Positions 9,097-18,076 of a DNA stretch of 64,000 bases are shown piece after piece. Below the pieces are notes generated by a model that was not told the origin of the DNA, made no database searches, and saw only the letters and a program-made list of their open reading frames with translations. A program made the position numbers and the translations under genes. Every line of letters starts with the position of its first letter. Positions within the stretch are counted from its first letter, which is position 1. This DNA is from Peribacillus muralis (GTDB lineage Bacteria > Bacillota > Bacilli > Bacillales > DSM-1321), in the NCBI RefSeq assembly GCF_001439925.1, contig NZ_LMBV01000004.1:62001-126000 (forward strand), in the 5' to 3' direction.

Positions 9097-9876
9097 ATGT
9101 TTGTCACAACAGCAGGTAGAGCCGATGAAGAGGCGGTAATGTTAGCTAAAAGGGTAGCAGAAGAATTACATATCCCCTTTATAGCCCGGAAAAAGCGCTC
9201 GGTGCGCGATATTCAATGTGAAAACGGAGAAGAAGACTGTCTAGTATATGGAAAAAAAAGAATGGAGTTATATCGATACAACGAGAAGGAACCATTCTTC
9301 TTTCATCCGAACCTTGCCATGATCCGCATGAAAAGGATCATTCGCGGCGAAAGTGATCCTTTTCTCCTTGCCGGAGATATATCCGCAGGCAGCTCTGTGC
9401 TGGATTGCACGCTGGGCTTGGGCTCTGATGCGATTGTCGCGAGCTTTGCAATCGGGGCACAGGGAAGAATCGTTGCATTGGAAGGCAATCCATATTTGGC
9501 CCTGCTAGTAGAACATGGTTTGAAAATGTGGAGTGATGCAGAAGAAAAGTTGATTGAAGCGATGAGAAGGATTGAGGTCATTCATGCCGATCATTATGAA
9601 ATGCTTAAATCAATGCCTGATAAACATTTTGATGTAGTCTATTTTGATCCCATGTTTGAGGAAACGATTGCTGAATCACATGGAATTAAAGGGCTGACTC
9701 ACTTTGCGGAAGGTAAGGCGCTATCGATGGAATTAATGGAACAAGCCAAACGGGTGGCGCGAAAGAGAGTCGTGTTGAAAGACCACTTCCGCAGCACCCG
9801 CTTTGAGGAATTCGGTTTTGATGTTCAAAAGAGAAAAACATCAAAATTCCATTTTGGCTACATTTCCGTTCTCTGA
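9097..9876 (+). CDS. ypiP: Class I SAM-dependent methyltransferase, YpiP-like
   Basis: The 259-residue protein has a Rossmann methyltransferase core. Motif I is VLDCTLGLGSDAIVA (about residue 100-114), the acidic ribose-binding residue follows in VALEGNPY, and the catalytic-type motif is VVYFDPMFE (about 180-188). This resembles the RsmJ/YpiP group, which methylates guanine in 16S rRNA in the Gram-negative members; the substrate in bacilli is unproven. A GGGGTAGGAGC site precedes the ATG. Its 3' end overlaps the convergent ggt gene by 19 bp. Confidence 0.85.
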   Translation: MFVTTAGRADEEAVMLAKRVAEELHIPFIARKKRSVRDIQCENGEEDCLVYGKKRMELYRYNEKEPFFFHPNLAMIRMKRIIRGESDPFLLAGDISAGSSVLDCTLGLGSDAIVASFAIGAQGRIVALEGNPYLALLVEHGLKMWSDAEEKLIEAMRRIEVIHADHYEMLKSMPDKHFDVVYFDPMFEETIAESHGIKGLTHFAEGKALSMELMEQAKRVARKRVVLKDHFRSTRFEEFGFDVQKRKTSKFHFGYISVL

Positions 9877-11564
9877 TCAAGCTTATAATCTGCTTCATCC
9901 AAACCAATGGCACAGCCTTCTCGGCTCGAATCGGCAGCGCCATAATTAGAGCCATCTGAGTTGATTTGTATGGCCTGGACGTTCCCGATGGAATGGGGTA
10001 CTTCATTGAAGGCGAATCCCATTGCTTCCAATTGCCCTTTGCTGTTCATGTCCATGCCTGCTTCCCATTCGATGTGCGGACCCATCGGCGTGAAAATCCT
10101 TGGTTCTTCAATGGCGTCTTTCAAGTCCATGTTCAAGTCGAGCACATTAATGATCGTTTGAACCACTGAACTGATGATGGTCGGTCCTCCAGGTGATCCA
10201 AGTGTTAAAATCGGCTCTCCGTCTTTAAAAATGATGGTCGGACTTTTGCAGCTGACAGGCCGCTTGTTCGGCTGCACTTCATTCATGCCGCCAGGAACGG
10301 AATCGAAATCCGTCAATTCGTTATTAAGCATGAAGCCATAGTCGGAAACCATAATTCCCGATCCGAATGGGTGTTCCACCGTTGACGTGCAAGCGGCAAT
10401 ATTGCCCCATCTGTCACGGACCGTGAAATGTGTCGTTTCACTGATATCTTCGTCATTGGGCTGCGGAATCACTTCGGTTTTGTTGACCGAATCATAGATC
10501 CAAGGGTTACCGAAGTCGATGGCGTTATTCCTCGACTTAAAATTAATGAAAGAGCGGCGTTTCGCTATATAGTCATCGTGCATGAGACCTTTCAGTGGTA
10601 ATTCCGCAAATTCCGGATCAGCAAGAAATGCCTTTTTGTCGGTGAAGGCTAAGCGCATCGCTTCGGCAATTAAATAATACTTCTCCCAAGAATGAACATC
10701 ATATTGCTCTATGTGGAAGCTCTCCAGGATTTTCAAGATTTGAATGACCGTGAAGCCACCCGCGCTTGGAGCCATGGATGAAGCGATCGAATAATCCTTG
10801 TACGTCCCATACATCGGTTCGTCAATGGTGGCTTTATAGTTTTGTAAATCGGAAAGCTCCATGAAACCGCCCAGTTCCTTTATACAGGAAATGATGCCTT
10901 TCCCGATTTCCCCGTCATAAAAAGCGGAAATTCCCTCGCGTTGCAATATTCGATACGTATTTGCCAATTTTTCTTTGATCAGTAAGTCTCCAGCTTTGAA
11001 TCGTTTACCCTCAGGCATAAAGAAATTACGGGCTTCGTCGCCTAATCGATATTCAAAGTTTTCAAGAGCATCACAGAGCACCCAATTGACAGGAACACCT
11101 TTTTCGGCAAATTCAATCGAAGGCTCAATCAGGTCCTCAAGTGGCTTGCTTCCGTACTCTGAGAGAGCTTCATCCATCGCCTTCAAGATTCCCGGAATAC
11201 CTATCGCCGTAGCCTTGATCGACCGTTCTCTAAATGGGATGACTTCACCATCATCATCAAGGAACATGTTAGGATGGGCCGCTTTAGGTGCCCTTACATG
11301 ACCATCGAATATTTTTGTAACCTTGTCTTTCGCGTTATATACCATCAGGAAACCGCTGCCGCCGATGCCTGTCATCATTGGCTCTACAACATTGAGGGCG
11401 AATTGGATGGCAACCGCCGCATCAACGGCATTCCCGCCTTCACGTAATATTTTTTCACCAACCGACGTAGCTACGGGATGGGCGGTCACGACCATTCCGG
11501 CATCTCCTGAAGCCGTTTCCCGTTTATAATCTTCTTCTTTAGTGGTCCGTTTATTGTTGTCCAA
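9858..11564 (-). CDS. ggt: Gamma-glutamyltranspeptidase family hydrolase, no signal peptide
   Basis: This Ntn-hydrolase precursor has the GGNAVDAAVA block near the N-terminus, the GGSGFLMVY block, and the autocleavage site SETTHFTV, whose threonine becomes the nucleophile of the small subunit. The small-subunit glycine-rich loop GSPGGPTI is also intact. With no signal peptide it resembles cytosolic YwrD-type rather than secreted Ggt enzymes. I prefer the TTG at 11564, which sits six bases after GGAGGA; the ATG at 11570 abuts the site directly. The frame stays open much further upstream, but that part overlaps a terminator and a small gene. It converges on ypiP. Confidence 0.88.
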   Translation of the reverse strand: MDNNKRTTKEEDYKRETASGDAGMVVTAHPVATSVGEKILREGGNAVDAAVAIQFALNVVEPMMTGIGGSGFLMVYNAKDKVTKIFDGHVRAPKAAHPNMFLDDDGEVIPFRERSIKATAIGIPGILKAMDEALSEYGSKPLEDLIEPSIEFAEKGVPVNWVLCDALENFEYRLGDEARNFFMPEGKRFKAGDLLIKEKLANTYRILQREGISAFYDGEIGKGIISCIKELGGFMELSDLQNYKATIDEPMYGTYKDYSIASSMAPSAGGFTVIQILKILESFHIEQYDVHSWEKYYLIAEAMRLAFTDKKAFLADPEFAELPLKGLMHDDYIAKRRSFINFKSRNNAIDFGNPWIYDSVNKTEVIPQPNDEDISETTHFTVRDRWGNIAACTSTVEHPFGSGIMVSDYGFMLNNELTDFDSVPGGMNEVQPNKRPVSCKSPTIIFKDGEPILTLGSPGGPTIISSVVQTIINVLDLNMDLKDAIEEPRIFTPMGPHIEWEAGMDMNSKGQLEAMGFAFNEVPHSIGNVQAIQINSDGSNYGAADSSREGCAIGLDEADYKLDQRTEM

Positions 11565-11629
11565 AGTCATTCCTCCAGTATCCAGTCCTTTTATGAGCAC
11601 TATGTGCGACTTTATGTGTGAAAAGAAAA

Positions 11630-11656
11630 CCTTGCCATCGTAGGAGAATGACAAGG
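11630..11656 (-). terminator. Terminator of the 26-aa small gene
   Basis: On the reverse strand CCTTGTCAT pairs with ATGGCAAGG around a nine-base loop and runs into TTTTC. It lies between the small gene at 11684-11764 and ggt, so the small gene appears to be a separate transcription unit. Confidence 0.6.
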
Positions 11657-11683
11657 AGATTTTTCGTAAGTATTCATTTATTC

Positions 11684-11764
11684 TTAATCGGCAAATGATA
11701 AATATACGAAAAATGCTAATGTTACAAGACATAAAGCCACCATGGCAGTCGTGGTTAAAGCCAT
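11684..11764 (-). CDS. 26-aa single-pass membrane peptide
   Basis: The reverse strand has an excellent AAGGAGGG site (11778-11771) with six-base spacing to an ATG at 11764. The frame encodes MALTTTAMVALCLV, continues as one hydrophobic helix (LAFFVYLSF) and ends in AD. The size and single helix resemble small accessory subunits of membrane complexes and small sporulation peptides, but no family is recognisable. It is followed by its own hairpin terminator and then ggt on the same strand. Reality is supported by ribosome site, start, hydrophobic composition and terminator together. Confidence 0.6.
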   Translation of the reverse strand: MALTTTAMVALCLVTLAFFVYLSFAD

Positions 11765-12003
11765 ATAAGACCCTCCTTAAAAAGACTTGAATCTAATTAA
11801 GTTCTCCAAATATCGTCAAAATCCTTCATTTAAATTCGCGTTTTCGATATTTAGTGAAAAAGTTTGGGTTCATATCGCGTTATATAGGTATGTATCCTTT
11901 TTTAAAATTTTTCAAACATAGGACACTATATATTCGTAATTGCCAAAAAATAAAAGTATACTAAATATAAAGAAAATGAAGTCAAGAAGGGGGGAGTGTT
12001 AAG

Positions 12004-12621
12004 TTGAAAGCAACCGCTTGGTTCAGGAAAAGTCTCGTCATTTTAGTATCCGTTTTGACGTTCGGCCTTGTCACCCCAACAGATTTGGCGTGGCTTGCTG
12101 AAGCCGATTCGTTAAAGGATACCAAAAAAGGGTTGGTCGAAGAAGAAGGCTTAGCCTATCTTGCTTCACAGAATCGGACTGAACGGAAAGAGGAATTCAA
12201 CCGGGAAGAGTTTTTATCAGGATTACTTGATAAAGCAGAGGAAAACGCATTTATGAAATTTGGCGAAAAGATCAACCCTAAAATCGGCGACGAATTCAAG
12301 TTGGCGATATTACCTAAAATGGAAGAGGCCATTGTAGAAATGGCCGAACATTTTCCAGATGAACAATTACAGCAATTAACGATTACCGAACAGCCAAGTG
12401 CAGGCAGGGCAGAGAAGATTTTCAATATTTATGATTCATTAAGCGGGAAGGATATCATCCGCTTCCACGTCAGGCAGGAAAATCCTCCGCTTGAAGGGTA
12501 TTGGTTCAATTTTCACTATCATACTCATCATGATGCGTTTGCCACTCATTATGATATGGGCAAAATATATTGGGATAAAAACACACCGCCTGAATGGACA
12601 GGTAAACAATTGCTTTCTTAG
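12004..12621 (+). CDS. ypjP: YpjP-like secreted or membrane-anchored protein
   Basis: The 205-residue protein begins at a TTG preceded by AGGGGGGAG. An N-terminal hydrophobic stretch (about residues 9-25, FRKSLVILVSVLTFG) looks like a signal peptide or anchor. The C-terminal portion is rich in histidine and aromatic residues (FNFHYHTHHDAF, then GKIYWDKNTPPEW), typical of YpjP of B. subtilis, whose function is unknown. The histidine cluster could bind metal, but that is inference. It lies between ypiP and the thyA/dfrA region as in B. subtilis. The 240 bases upstream form a bare AT-rich promoter region. Confidence 0.75.
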   Translation: MKATAWFRKSLVILVSVLTFGLVTPTDLAWLAEADSLKDTKKGLVEEEGLAYLASQNRTERKEEFNREEFLSGLLDKAEENAFMKFGEKINPKIGDEFKLAILPKMEEAIVEMAEHFPDEQLQQLTITEQPSAGRAEKIFNIYDSLSGKDIIRFHVRQENPPLEGYWFNFHYHTHHDAFATHYDMGKIYWDKNTPPEWTGKQLLS

Positions 12622-12674
12622 GTTAAAATCATGATTTTATTTCAATGCAAGAGTAAGGTAAAAAGCAGTGTTTG

Positions 12675-12700
12675 ATACGTTGTCATGCAACGTATTTTTT
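12675..12700 (+). terminator. Terminator after ypjP
   Basis: ATACGTTG pairs with CAACGTAT around TCATG, followed by TTTTTT. Confidence 0.8.
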
Positions 12701-12800
12701 TGTGTTCAGCTTCAAATAGGGGATATTATCCCAGGCATTAGTGGGAATAATGAAGAATGATCATTGATTATGCAGGAATCGGAGCAGAGGAGTCTTTAAC

Positions 12801-13556
12801 ATGTCAGAGTTGTTGAATAATATCATTCAAACATATGCCCAATTTTTCGACTGGCCTATGTGGGTCGAGGTTTTATCCGATCCAGTGAGCTGGGGACTGA
12901 TTGGAACGCTCGTTTTGATGGAAGGATTGCTATCAGCGGATAATGCTTTGGTATTAGCCGTAATGGTCAGGCATCTTCCGGTAAAACAGCGCAAAAAAGC
13001 CCTTTTTTATGGTTTATTGGGTGCATATGCCTTCAGGTTCGTAGCGATTGGTATCGGTGTTTTCCTCATTAAGTTATGGTGGGTGAAAGTAATTGGAGCG
13101 GCCTATCTCGGATGGCTCTCTTTTAAATACTTCCGGAATAAAAGAAGAAGACGAGCCGGGGATGAAGAAGCGATCGAGGGAATGAGTAAAAACAGCTTAT
13201 TGATTCGTATGTTTGGTACGTTTTGGGGAACGGTAGCGTCAGTAGAACTGATGGATATCGCATTTTCCGTCGACAGCGTATTGGCTGCCTTCGGAGTGAG
13301 TGAAAAAGTGTGGGTCCTCCTTACCGGTGGGGTGATTGGAGTCCTGATGATGAGGGGGGTTGCAGGGGTATTCTTGAAATTGATTGATAAGGTCCCGCAA
13401 TTGGAAACGGCGGCCTATGTGCTTATCGGGTTTATTTCAATTAAAATGCTGATAGCCGTTGTGGGAATTGAAATACCGCCCGCAATATTTTTTGCCTTCA
13501 TTCTGCTGATTTTCGGCACCACGCTAGCATTACACTTTAAAAAAGAAAAAAGCTGA
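12801..13556 (+). CDS. TerC family integral membrane protein (YkoY/YceF type)
   Basis: The 251-residue protein has about seven hydrophobic segments and the two TerC signatures: EGLLSADNALVLAVMV near residue 36-51 and ELMDIAFSVDSVLAAF near residue 150-165. Their acidic residues are proposed metal ligands. Bacillus TerC proteins export manganese and help metalate secreted enzymes. The ATG follows GCAGAGGAG. The N-terminal DPVSWGLIGTLVLMEG matches the family. I see no yybP-ykoY manganese riboswitch in the short upstream region. It ends with a lysine-rich tail just before a dispersed repeat. Confidence 0.85.
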   Translation: MSELLNNIIQTYAQFFDWPMWVEVLSDPVSWGLIGTLVLMEGLLSADNALVLAVMVRHLPVKQRKKALFYGLLGAYAFRFVAIGIGVFLIKLWWVKVIGAAYLGWLSFKYFRNKRRRRAGDEEAIEGMSKNSLLIRMFGTFWGTVASVELMDIAFSVDSVLAAFGVSEKVWVLLTGGVIGVLMMRGVAGVFLKLIDKVPQLETAAYVLIGFISIKMLIAVVGIEIPPAIFFAFILLIFGTTLALHFKKEKS

Positions 13557-13587
13557 AAAAAGCTGACTTTGATGATTTTTACTATGA

Positions 13588-13670
13588 ACGTTTCGTTTCA
13601 CTGCGGGAGCTCGCTTTCCGCGGGCGGTCCGAGAGCCTCCTCGGCTTTCAGCTTCAGTGAAAATCAACGG
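13588..13670 (+). repeat. GC-rich dispersed repeat, short copy
   Basis: This stretch contains CTGCGGGAGCTCGCTTTCC, then GCGGGCGGTCC and GCCTCCTCGGC. The same core occurs inverted at 28395-28520 and in a more diverged form at 58518-58660. It is far richer in GC than the surroundings, holds no credible gene and sits between genes, which is typical of small dispersed non-coding repeats of Bacillaceae. Confidence 0.75.
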
Positions 13671-13689
13671 TCAAATGGTATACCCCCAT

Positions 13690-13728
13690 AAAAAAGCTGA
13701 CACCTAGTAAATGGTGTCAGCTTTTTTT
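13690..13728. terminator. Bidirectional terminator
   Basis: AAAAAAGCTGACACC pairs exactly with GGTGTCAGCTTTTTT, leaving a small loop. It can serve both terC and the convergent membrane protein gene, whose last codons overlap it. Confidence 0.85.
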
Positions 13729-13959
13729 GTGGAGCAAATCAAGGATTTGAAGAAGGCCTGTAAAAGTAGTGAAGAAGAGCAAAGGCAATAAAAAATTGAG
13801 CCAGAGAGAAGACAGTAGAGGATGCAGCAGGATGCCTAAGAAAATGGAAAACAGTAAAAGGTCGAGAATGATGAAAATTTTTAAACTGTAAATATCAAGG
13901 ACTTCTTCAGCGAGTTCCCGATTTTCGTTCAAAAGGGCATTTTTATTATTGGTTTCCAT
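13717..13959 (-). CDS. 80-aa two-helix membrane protein
   Basis: I do not recognise the family. The ATG at 13959 is preceded on the reverse strand by AAGGTGATTTC. The first 25 residues are polar and acidic (METNNKNALLNEN), followed by two hydrophobic helices (about residues 27-47 and 50-70) and a short basic end. It converges on terC and shares the terminator hairpin with it. Likely an integral membrane protein of unknown role. Confidence 0.6.
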   Translation of the reverse strand: METNNKNALLNENRELAEEVLDIYSLKIFIILDLLLFSIFLGILLHPLLSSLWLNFLLPLLFFTTFTGLLQILDLLHKKS

Positions 13960-14150
13960 GAAATCACCTTAAGCCTTTTACACATTATATATATTTATTA
14001 TATGAAAGATTGCAGCAATGGTGCTTCATGCGAGATGAACTGCTGCCAAATTTACCAATAAAACAAGGAGTTATCGCTTCTGTTGTATATGTTATACTAG
14101 AATAATAGTTTTAGAGGGATAATCGTGAAATGAAGGAAGGAGAGAAGAGT

Positions 14151-14861
14151 ATGCAACGTAAAAAATGGCTAATAATAATAGCGGTATTTGCCTTTTTTTT
14201 ATCCATGCTCTCCTATTCATTAGCTAAGGAAGATGGAGTGAAATGGCGTAGTTTGCCTAAAAATAATCTTTTGAGACAAGCTGATTTATTTAAGGATAAT
14301 AAAGATTTGCAAAAAATATTTTTATTTCCAGAAGGGGAATTCGATGAACGCGAAGCGCTCAAAATCGTGAGAAGAATTGATAAGCTGCCCGATTCACTAT
14401 TGGTGAAAACGGCTGACAGTGGTGTGAGGGTTAAATTATTTGAAGGAAGCCTGACTGAAAATCAATCTGCCGCTAAGTTAAAAGGAGAGACGCCCCGGGG
14501 GTATATCAACAAAAAAACGACCTGGGATGATGTGCCTGGCATGGGCGGATCTCATACCGTATTGGTCAAGATTGGAGCGAGCAATAAAGGCAACGGGCAT
14601 GGATCCATCAATTTGGAGCTCCATGAACTGGCGCATTCCATAGATAATATTGTATTTGAAGGAATTAGGAAAGATATGGATTATTTGACGATTTGGGGTA
14701 AGGAAGTGGATGGGCTGTTTCCGGGTCAGTCGTATTTTTCTGATTATCCTGAAGAGTATTTCGCTGAAACGTTTGCCATGTTTTATGTAAACGCCGAACA
14801 AAACGAATTACTGAAACAAAAAGCACCCGAAACCTACCAGTTTATTAAACAATTAGATTAA
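14151..14861 (+). CDS. Secreted anthrax-lethal-factor-like (M34-type) metalloprotease
   Basis: An N-terminal signal sequence (basic MQRKK, hydrophobic core to about residue 22) precedes a domain with the zinc-site motif LELHELAHSID and a downstream acidic motif EYFAETFAMFY about 40 residues later. This HExxH plus YxxE/FAE pairing is that of the lethal factor C-terminal domain and of Pro-Pro endopeptidases. The 236-residue length suits a small secreted single-domain protease, not a toxin. I chose the ATG at 14151, which follows AAGGAGAGAAG; the ATG at 14130 lies before that site. A TATACT-like -10 lies at about 14092. It stands directly upstream of thyA but is probably a separate function. Confidence 0.8.
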   Translation: MQRKKWLIIIAVFAFFLSMLSYSLAKEDGVKWRSLPKNNLLRQADLFKDNKDLQKIFLFPEGEFDEREALKIVRRIDKLPDSLLVKTADSGVRVKLFEGSLTENQSAAKLKGETPRGYINKKTTWDDVPGMGGSHTVLVKIGASNKGNGHGSINLELHELAHSIDNIVFEGIRKDMDYLTIWGKEVDGLFPGQSYFSDYPEEYFAETFAMFYVNAEQNELLKQKAPETYQFIKQLD

Positions 14862-14919
14862 ACATTTGAGCCGATTTACGTTAAAATAAGATGAATGAAT
14901 GTAGAAAAGGTGGTAAAGC

Positions 14920-15714
14920 ATGAAGCAATATTTGGATTTATGTAAGCATGTCCTGGAAAATGGCTCTCAAAAAGGCGATCGTACGGGAACAGGAACGATC
15001 AGTACCTTTGGTTATCAAATGAGATTCAATTTAAAAGAAGGATTTCCTGTCCTGACGACGAAAAAGGTTAGTTTAAAGGCGATCATCCATGAATTATTAT
15101 GGTTTTTGAAGGGAGATACGAACGTAAGCTACCTTCAGGAAAATAGCGTGCGCATCTGGAATGAATGGGCCGATGAAGCTGGGGAACTAGGACCGATATA
15201 CGGTCATCAATGGCGTTCATGGGGAACGGCTGATGGCAGGCAAATCGATCAAATCAGCGAATTGATCGAGCAAATCAAAACGAATCCCAATTCAAGAAGG
15301 TTGATCGTGAGTGCATGGAATGTTGGGGAATTGGATGAGATGGCCTTGCCGCCTTGTCATGCTTTCTTTCAATTCTATGTGGCTGACGGCAAGCTCTCGT
15401 GCCAGTTATATCAACGTTCGGCGGATGTTTTTTTAGGAGTTCCCTTTAATATAGCTTCGTATGCCCTGTTAACGATGATGATTGCTCAGGTGTGCGATTT
15501 GGAAGTGGGGGAATTTGTACATACATTTGGGGATGTCCATATTTATTCTAACCATCTGGAACAGGTGGAGCTGCAATTGACTCGTGACCCTAAACCATTG
15601 CCAATCATGAAAATAAATCCGGAAGTGAAAAATATCTTTGATTTCAGCTTCGAGGACTTCGTACTGGAAAATTATGAAGCACATCCCCATATTAAGGGTG
15701 AGGTAAGCATATGA
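14920..15714 (+). CDS. thyA: Thymidylate synthase (ThyA type)
   Basis: At 264 residues it matches the E. coli-type enzyme (ThyB of B. subtilis). The catalytic cysteine lies in [13 protein letters not shown] at about residue 146, the dUMP site in [13 protein letters not shown], and the folate site near the C-terminus. It methylates dUMP to dTMP using methylene-tetrahydrofolate, producing dihydrofolate that the next gene recycles. The ATG follows AAAGGTGG. The stop overlaps the dfrA start by four bases (ATGA), so the two are translationally coupled. Confidence 0.97.
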   Translation: MKQYLDLCKHVLENGSQKGDRTGTGTISTFGYQMRFNLKEGFPVLTTKKVSLKAIIHELLWFLKGDTNVSYLQENSVRIWNEWADEAGELGPIYGHQWRSWGTADGRQIDQISELIEQIKTNPNSRRLIVSAWNVGELDEMALPPCHAFFQFYVADGKLSCQLYQRSADVFLGVPFNIASYALLTMMIAQVCDLEVGEFVHTFGDVHIYSNHLEQVELQLTRDPKPLPIMKINPEVKNIFDFSFEDFVLENYEAHPHIKGEVSI

Positions 15715-16196
15715 TTTCGTTGATAGTCGCCATGGATCAAAACCGTGTGATTGGTAATGATAATCAACTGCCGTGGCATTTGCCGGCAGATCTGCAATAT
15801 TTTAAAAAAGTGACGTTGGGCCATCCAATTGTCATGGGAAGAAAAACATTCGAATCGATTGGCAGGGTGCTGCCTGGAAGGGAAAATGTCATCGTTACCC
15901 GCAATCAGGGTTTCAAGGCGTTCGGCTGTGTGGTCTTACATGATATTTCCCAAATCAAAACGTATGCAGACAATCGAGATGACGAGGTATTTGTGATTGG
16001 CGGGGCCGAAATCTTTAAAGAAATCCTGCCATTTGCCGATCGATTATACATTACCGAGATTCATGAAACCTTTGAGGGTGATACGTTCTTCCCCGTAATT
16101 GATGAAAATGATTGGGAAAAGATCTCCTCGATTCAAGGAAACGTCGATGAAAAAAATCGCTTTGCACATGATTTTAATATTCTACAAAAAAAATAA
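15711..16196 (+). CDS. dfrA: Dihydrofolate reductase
   Basis: The 161-residue enzyme shows [20 protein letters not shown] at the N-terminus, with the substrate-binding acidic position on the following helix, and the NADPH-binding [11 protein letters not shown] at about residue 42-52, then VIGGAEIF at about 99-106. It regenerates tetrahydrofolate after thymidylate synthesis. It starts within the last codon of thyA, forming a two-gene operon closed by a strong terminator. Confidence 0.97.
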   Translation: MISLIVAMDQNRVIGNDNQLPWHLPADLQYFKKVTLGHPIVMGRKTFESIGRVLPGRENVIVTRNQGFKAFGCVVLHDISQIKTYADNRDDEVFVIGGAEIFKEILPFADRLYITEIHETFEGDTFFPVIDENDWEKISSIQGNVDEKNRFAHDFNILQKK

Positions 16197-16202
16197 CCGA
16201 CA

Positions 16203-16240
16203 AATCCGACCATGGAGAAAACCCATGATCGGATTTTTTT
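16203..16240 (+). terminator. Terminator of the thyA-dfrA operon
   Basis: AATCCGACCATGG pairs with CCATGATCGGATT (one mismatch) and runs into a T tract of eight. Confidence 0.85.
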
Positions 16241-16343
16241 TATGGTATGAACAAAAGAAAGAATTTTTAGAAAAATCAATTACATTAGCGACAGTAAAGT
16301 GCTATAATGATTGAATTGATTAGGAAGGAAATGAGGGATTGTT

Positions 16344-17612
16344 ATGAATAAGACAGCATCAATGAATAGGGGGATCCAATTGGAAGATATTCTAATTGCC
16401 TACAGAGAACTGAAAGACATTGTTCTACATACTCCTCTACAAAAAAATCAGAGGCTATCTGATAAATATGATTGTAATGTTTATTTAAAACGCGAGGATC
16501 TTCAACATGTCCGCTCCTTTAAATTAAGAGGGGCATTTTACAAAATGAAAAGTTTGACCCTTGATGAGACGAGGAATGGTGTGATATGTGCCAGTGCTGG
16601 TAACCATGCACAAGGTGTCGCTTTTTCCTGCAGTCAGTTAGGGATCCACGGGAAAATCTTTATGCCGGCCACGACGCCAAGGCAAAAGGTCGATCAAGTG
16701 CAGCTTTTCGGCAAGGATAATGTGGAAATCGTTCTGGCCGGTGATACATTCGATGATGCCTTTGCGATGGCGATGGAATGTTGTGAAGAAGAGGAGCGCA
16801 CTTTCATTCATCCATTTGACGATGATAAAGTAATTGCTGGTCAGGGTACGACCGCTGTTGAAATCCTCAATGATTGTGAAGATGAAATTGATTATGTCTT
16901 CGCGGCAATCGGTGGTGGCGGACTGATGGCTGGTGTATCCAGTTATTTCAAATTGGTTTCTCCCAATACGAAATGCATTGGAGTGGAGCCGCTTGATGCA
17001 GCTTCGATGGAATATTCTTTTAAGGAAGGGAAGGTTACGGAGCTTGAAAGCATAGATACCTTTGTCGATGGTGCAGCTGTCAAGTGCGTAGGCCAGAAGA
17101 CATATCGGTTATGTAAAGAAAACCTCAAAGATATCGTTGTCGTTCCTTCCGGGCAAATCTGTACGACGATCCTTGATTTATATAATCAGCATGCAATCGT
17201 CGCCGAGCCAGCAGGGGCAATATCCGTAGCGGCTTTGGATTTGTACAAAGAGCAAATTAAAGGGAAGACGGTTGTTTGCATGGTCAGCGGAGGGAACAAC
17301 GATATTGGCCGGATGCAGGAAATTAAGGAGAAATCTTTATTATATGAAGGGCTGCTTTATTATTTTATCGTGAATTTCCCACAACGCGCGGGAGCATTAA
17401 GGGAATTCCTTGATGAGGTGTTAGGGCCGAATGACGATATTAGCCGTTTTGAATATACGAAGAAAAACAATAAAGAAAGCGGGCCGGCTTTGGTGGGGAT
17501 CGAGTTGAAAGTAAGGAATGATTATGAGGGACTCATCCAAAGAATGAATAAAAAAGGATTCTCATTCGTCGAGGTCAATAAAGACAGTAATTTATTTCAC
17601 CTGTTGATTTAA
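16344..17612 (+). CDS. ilvA: Threonine dehydratase IlvA
   Basis: The PLP enzyme (422 aa) deaminates threonine to 2-oxobutyrate for isoleucine synthesis. The PLP lysine lies in RSFKLRGA at about residue 58, the phosphate-binding loop is AAIGGGGL at about 187-194, and the cap SAGNHAQG precedes it. The C-terminal ~85 residues form a single ACT-like regulatory domain (YYFIVNFPQRAGALREFL), as in B. subtilis IlvA. An AATGAGGGATTG site precedes the ATG. No leader peptide or T-box is apparent in the 147-bp gap after the dfrA terminator. Confidence 0.95.
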   Translation: MNKTASMNRGIQLEDILIAYRELKDIVLHTPLQKNQRLSDKYDCNVYLKREDLQHVRSFKLRGAFYKMKSLTLDETRNGVICASAGNHAQGVAFSCSQLGIHGKIFMPATTPRQKVDQVQLFGKDNVEIVLAGDTFDDAFAMAMECCEEEERTFIHPFDDDKVIAGQGTTAVEILNDCEDEIDYVFAAIGGGGLMAGVSSYFKLVSPNTKCIGVEPLDAASMEYSFKEGKVTELESIDTFVDGAAVKCVGQKTYRLCKENLKDIVVVPSGQICTTILDLYNQHAIVAEPAGAISVAALDLYKEQIKGKTVVCMVSGGNNDIGRMQEIKEKSLLYEGLLYYFIVNFPQRAGALREFLDEVLGPNDDISRFEYTKKNNKESGPALVGIELKVRNDYEGLIQRMNKKGFSFVEVNKDSNLFHLLI

Positions 17613-17804
17613 ACAGCGGACACATGATAAGTTAGGATAGAATAATTCATAGGTTTTTACTTTTATTCTACCTTCCCAGTCATAACGAGCATTTTGCCGA
17701 TACTTGTTGCCGTTGTATGACGGATAGTCGGTTTACTTTCAAATGGTTGGAAATGGTATTATAATCAAGGTAGGTTTAATTATAACACCAAAGGGGTTGT
17801 ATCC

Positions 17805-17996
17805 ATGTCGAACATTGGAGTACCTGGTCTAATTCTCATCCTGGTATTGGCACTAATAATATTCGGTCCGAAGAAACTTCCAGAGATTGGCCGTGCATTT
17901 GGACAAACGCTTCGTGAATTTAAAAAGTCCACGAGTGAATTAACAAAAGGCGATTATGAAGAAGATAAGAAATTACAACAAAAAAATCATGAATGA
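17805..17996 (+). CDS. tatA: Twin-arginine translocase subunit TatA
   Basis: The 63-residue protein has one N-terminal membrane helix ([14 protein letters not shown]), the [14 protein letters not shown] hinge and amphipathic helix, and a charged tail, which is the TatA/TatAy pattern. It forms the pore-like component for folded protein export with TatC, encoded 80 bp downstream. An AAAGGGGTTG site precedes the ATG. A GGCGTAAGA...TCTTGCGCC hairpin at 18007-18032 lies between tatA and tatC; it has no T run and may adjust the ratio of TatA to TatC mRNA. Confidence 0.93.
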   Translation: MSNIGVPGLILILVLALIIFGPKKLPEIGRAFGQTLREFKKSTSELTKGDYEEDKKLQQKNHE

Positions 17997-18076
17997 TTAA
18001 ATGGTGGGCGTAAGATGGATTCGTCTTGCGCCTTTATGCTTAAACTTTGATACTGATTTTGAAGGCGTGATCAATT

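Noticed and set aside
11565-11732. N-terminal extension of ggt to 11732
   Set aside because: The extension runs through the terminator and the small membrane-peptide gene, and the GGAGGA-TTG pair at 11576-11562 gives a much better start.
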